From positions 33,711,608-33,775,607 of the forward strand of contig NC_088300.1 in NCBI RefSeq assembly GCF_032854445.1: a stretch of DNA of 64,000 bases, written 5' to 3'. Position numbers and translations under genes: made by a program. This DNA is from Liolophura sinensis (taxonomy: Eukaryota; Mollusca; Polyplacophora; Chitonida; Chitonidae). Of this stretch, positions 61,902 through 64,000 are shown piece by piece; position 1 is the stretch's first letter, and the number at the start of each line of letters is the position of its first letter. A model generated the notes under the pieces. That model searched no databases. It was not told the origin of the DNA and worked only from the letters and a program-made list of their open reading frames with translations.

Positions 61902-62055
61902 TAACTTAAAAATATTCCCGAGGTGGCGTAAAGTTCTAATCATTCTTATACGATAGCGTTCAGCATTATCGTGGGAAGAAACCATGCATGAGTCCAAGAG
62001 GGACCCATGACCATCTGCAGGTTGCTACAGGCCTTCCCACGTACAACTCCCATGA
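61902..62055 (-). mobile_element. SINE family 1, heavily degraded
   Basis: TCTTATACGATAGCG, CAGCATTATCGTGGGAAG, CCATGACCATCTGCAGG and GGCCTTCCCACGTACAAC preserve the family order in minus orientation with many changes. The head and tail are missing. Confidence 0.65.
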
Positions 62056-62355
62056 ACATGCTGAATATTATATGAAATATACAATGAATTATTCATAAGA
62101 TAACAGAATGTGTGCACTTCACTAAAATACAATAATAATATTTGAATTAATATGACAGAAAATTTGCTATACGCAAACGTGTTCAACTGTCCCATAAAAC
62201 GATTTACGGGCCATTATCCCCCATTAAAATGAGTTAATTTCAAAGATGTTTCGTCGTAATATACCCTCAGAATTTTGGGCGTTTATTTTCCTCAATAAAT
62301 CGGTTTACTCCCTCAAATATCCTCCATAAAATTATACACTTTACCGAATGTAAAG

Positions 62356-62470
62356 TTTTTTTATTTATTTATTTGTTTAAATGGGGTTTTATGTCGTACT
62401 CGACAATATTTCCCTTATACCAGCATTATGGTACAGAGCCTGGGGAAACCCACGACCAGCACAAAAGGCT
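62356..62470 (-). mobile_element. SINE family 1, truncated 3' part
   Basis: TTTATTTATTTATTTG tail complement, GGGGTTTTATGTCGTACTCG, then CAGCATTATGGTACAGAGCC and GGGAAACCCACGACCAGCAC. About 25 internal bp are missing between the tail and the GAGCCTGGGG part. Two plus-strand frames cross it, but they are SINE sequence. Confidence 0.75.
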
Positions 62471-62896
62471 GTGCAGATACCAGCCAGTCAATGTTCACTT
62501 TGTGAGGTGTGTAACAACTCAGATATCTCAACCAATAATATCTCAACAATATATACATGGCAATGAGATAACATTTTGTTCTCTAAAATCGTGATTTTCC
62601 CAGTAATGCACAGTGATATTCTGTACAATAAACCTCATGCACGTGCACATGTAGACAACAATTTAAATTGTTGTCACTGCACTCTTGTATCAAGTTTTAT
62701 GTAAATAATACTGTTTGGATGTAGTAAATGGTGAGACAGATGCTACATACCTTACAGTTCTTTTACGCATTATCAGTTCGCATTTCTGTCACTCATTCGC
62801 TCATGTTACCCGCTGCGCCTGGTGGTCTTATCGCAATCAAGTTTCACCTTTGTCAGTTCTACGTCATCCACCTTGACTAGAGATCCAAATTTATAA
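62471..62896. other. Unassigned intergenic DNA
   Basis: Nothing recognisable. Confidence 0.4.
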
Positions 62897-63265
62897 CATG
62901 CTTGGGGTTTTTTCAACCTACTAAAATCGATACTTATTTTGAACTCTCACATTTTGCGCTCTCACAAAGACTGGATCATGCGGCTCCAATATTTAAGAAC
63001 CTCAAAATCCTCCCACTTGCACAAATACACTCCTCCTTACAAATTCCCACAGCTGTTCAAAAGGCAATCTGACGTTTACAATTACCAAACCAGATCCTAT
63101 TCTTTCAATCTCTATGTACTTTTTCTAACTTCAAATCTATCCTCACATTTCATCAGATCAGCAGCCCCAAGGGAGTGGAATAGGCTTCCTACAAACTTCA
63201 AAGCAATCAATGTCACGTCTTTATTCAAATCCAGGTTAAAAGATTTTTTAATTAACAAAACTTGA
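62897..63265 (+). mobile_element. C-terminal fragment of a non-LTR retrotransposon (LINE) polyprotein
   Basis: The frame is open from 62897 (after a TAA) to the TGA at 63263. Its last 75 codons read like the tail that follows the reverse transcriptase in many invertebrate LINEs: TPPYKFPQLFKRQSDVYNYQ, then TRSYSF, IRSAAPREWNRLPTNFK and a final LFKSRLKDFL. The DVYNYQTRS and REWNRLP spacing is the family hallmark I rely on. The catalytic part of the reverse transcriptase and the endonuclease are absent, so the copy is 5'-truncated and dead. AT-rich sequence to about 63450 is probably its 3' untranslated part. The clade (CR1/Jockey-like or RTE-like) cannot be told from this fragment. Confidence 0.7.
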
Positions 63266-63484
63266 TCCACATTATTCATACAATCTACGAAAAAGAAGGT
63301 GTCACACAAAATATTATTCCCACTACTGTATAGTTAACTTAGGTTTTGGTAGTGTTACATTTCTATGTGAGTTCTTTCCCCGAGTAAATTTGTTTTTTAT
63401 TAATACAACTGTTCAATAATTACCGCTCCTCATCAAGCATGCATGATTATTATTTGATAATAATGAGTCAGGGATCAGTCGGAC

Positions 63485-63490
63485 TTTATT
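63485..63490 (-). promoter_or_regulatory. Polyadenylation signal AATAAA
   Basis: AATAAA on the minus strand, 107 bp after the stop codon at 63597, within GGGAATAAAGTCC. It is the first canonical signal after the stop and would end the transcript near 63465-63475. Confidence 0.55.
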
Positions 63491-63596
63491 CCCACCATTT
63501 ACGAGATATGTAATTATACACATATTTACATATGGTGCATAAACATTCAATTCAATTCAAAGAAAAAAAAATAATACATGTACGAAACACTGTTCA

Positions 63597-63967
63597 TCAG
63601 GCATCATCAGCAAACTCCAAACCATCTTCATCCGTAGGAGTGAACGACAAAGGCCGTGTAGCGCTAGACGGTGCATCGCCTTTCTGCTGTGAAAACTTGC
63701 CATTTTTCTTTTCATCGACCACATTGTAACCTCCACCGTTTGATTTTCGAGAACTTTTAGGCGTTTCATCGTCACCACCCGATGCGATGCCTTTGTGTAT
63801 ATGCATTAGCTTCTTGGCTTCGTTGTTTATGTTAATGTCCTTTTCAACATTCCTTTTCTTACTCGCTCTGAAACTCCTCTTCTCGTCGATGACCGCTCCA
63901 GCTGTGAGACTTGCAAACGACGACAACGCATGTTTTTGCTTTTTTTGGAACTGACCGGCGATGCGAA
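63597..63967 (-). CDS. Last coding exon of an unidentified minus-strand gene (partial)
   Basis: A splice acceptor is visible on the minus strand: a pyrimidine run (TTTCTTTTCTCTTTCCC) followed by AAATACAG ending at 63968, so the exon starts at 63967 in phase 1 (first two bases complete a codon). It encodes 122 residues and stops at 63597. The start is basic (QFQKKQKH at about 5-12, RSFRASKKRN at 30-39), a charged helical-looking part follows (VEKDININNEAKKL at 40-53), then a low-complexity Gly/Ser/Lys stretch and an acidic end (TDEDGLEFADDA). There is no membrane segment or catalytic motif. It resembles an intrinsically disordered cytoplasmic tail, but I do not recognise the protein. Codon use and base composition differ from the AT-rich surroundings, which supports real coding. 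Upstream exons lie beyond the window. Confidence 0.65.
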
Positions 63968-64000
63968 CTGTATTTGAAGGGAAAGAGAAAAGAAACGTAA

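Overview
This is a eukaryotic, AT-rich, almost gene-free window, most likely from a lophotrochozoan animal (mollusc or brachiopod). The main clue is a tRNA-headed SINE, present in more than ten copies in both orientations, whose 3' half and (AATA)n tail I recall from bivalve, gastropod and brachiopod genomes (recollection, not checked). Two other SINE types of molluscan style, a solo LTR, MITE-like elements and a LINE fragment fit the same picture. No bacterial gene, operon, tRNA gene, rRNA gene or CRISPR array is visible.

The window is dominated by one large, complex repeat family, named here by three landmark modules in their usual order. P contains CAGTTATCTGATATTCATGG, Q contains GGATCACGGAAGATTTCGTG, and R contains CACCAGTGGCATTATTGCTG. 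About 0.4-11 kb holds old copies that are mostly inverted, plus one direct P at 3.9-4.2 kb. About 11-15.2 kb is a spacer with a SINE and a MITE-like element. From 15.2 to 45.6 kb there is a direct tandem array: two simple P-Q-R units of about 3 kb; four long units (A 4579, B 5205, A' 4553, B' 4912 bp) in which Q-R occurs twice per P; a 1.2-kb deletion derivative; and a broken unit. A with B and A' with B' form a duplicated dimer with a period of about 9.76 kb. A diverged unit at 48.7-52.3 kb closes the array. Open frames inside the units break between copies, so I regard the array as non-coding.

At 45.9-47.1 kb a 1000-bp solo LTR sits inside a SINE and is bracketed by a 4-bp duplication. From 52.7 to 63.3 kb follow an 850-bp TA-flanked MITE, a diverged second copy of a 0.45-kb block also seen at 48.1 kb, several SINEs and the C-terminal end of a LINE polyprotein. 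The only convincing host gene is at the right edge: the last coding exon of a minus-strand gene (63597-63967), with an upstream acceptor site and a downstream AATAAA. A weaker, probably broken coding-like block lies on the minus strand at 3.05-3.37 kb. Functional co-operation between genes cannot be discussed, because only one terminal exon is supported.
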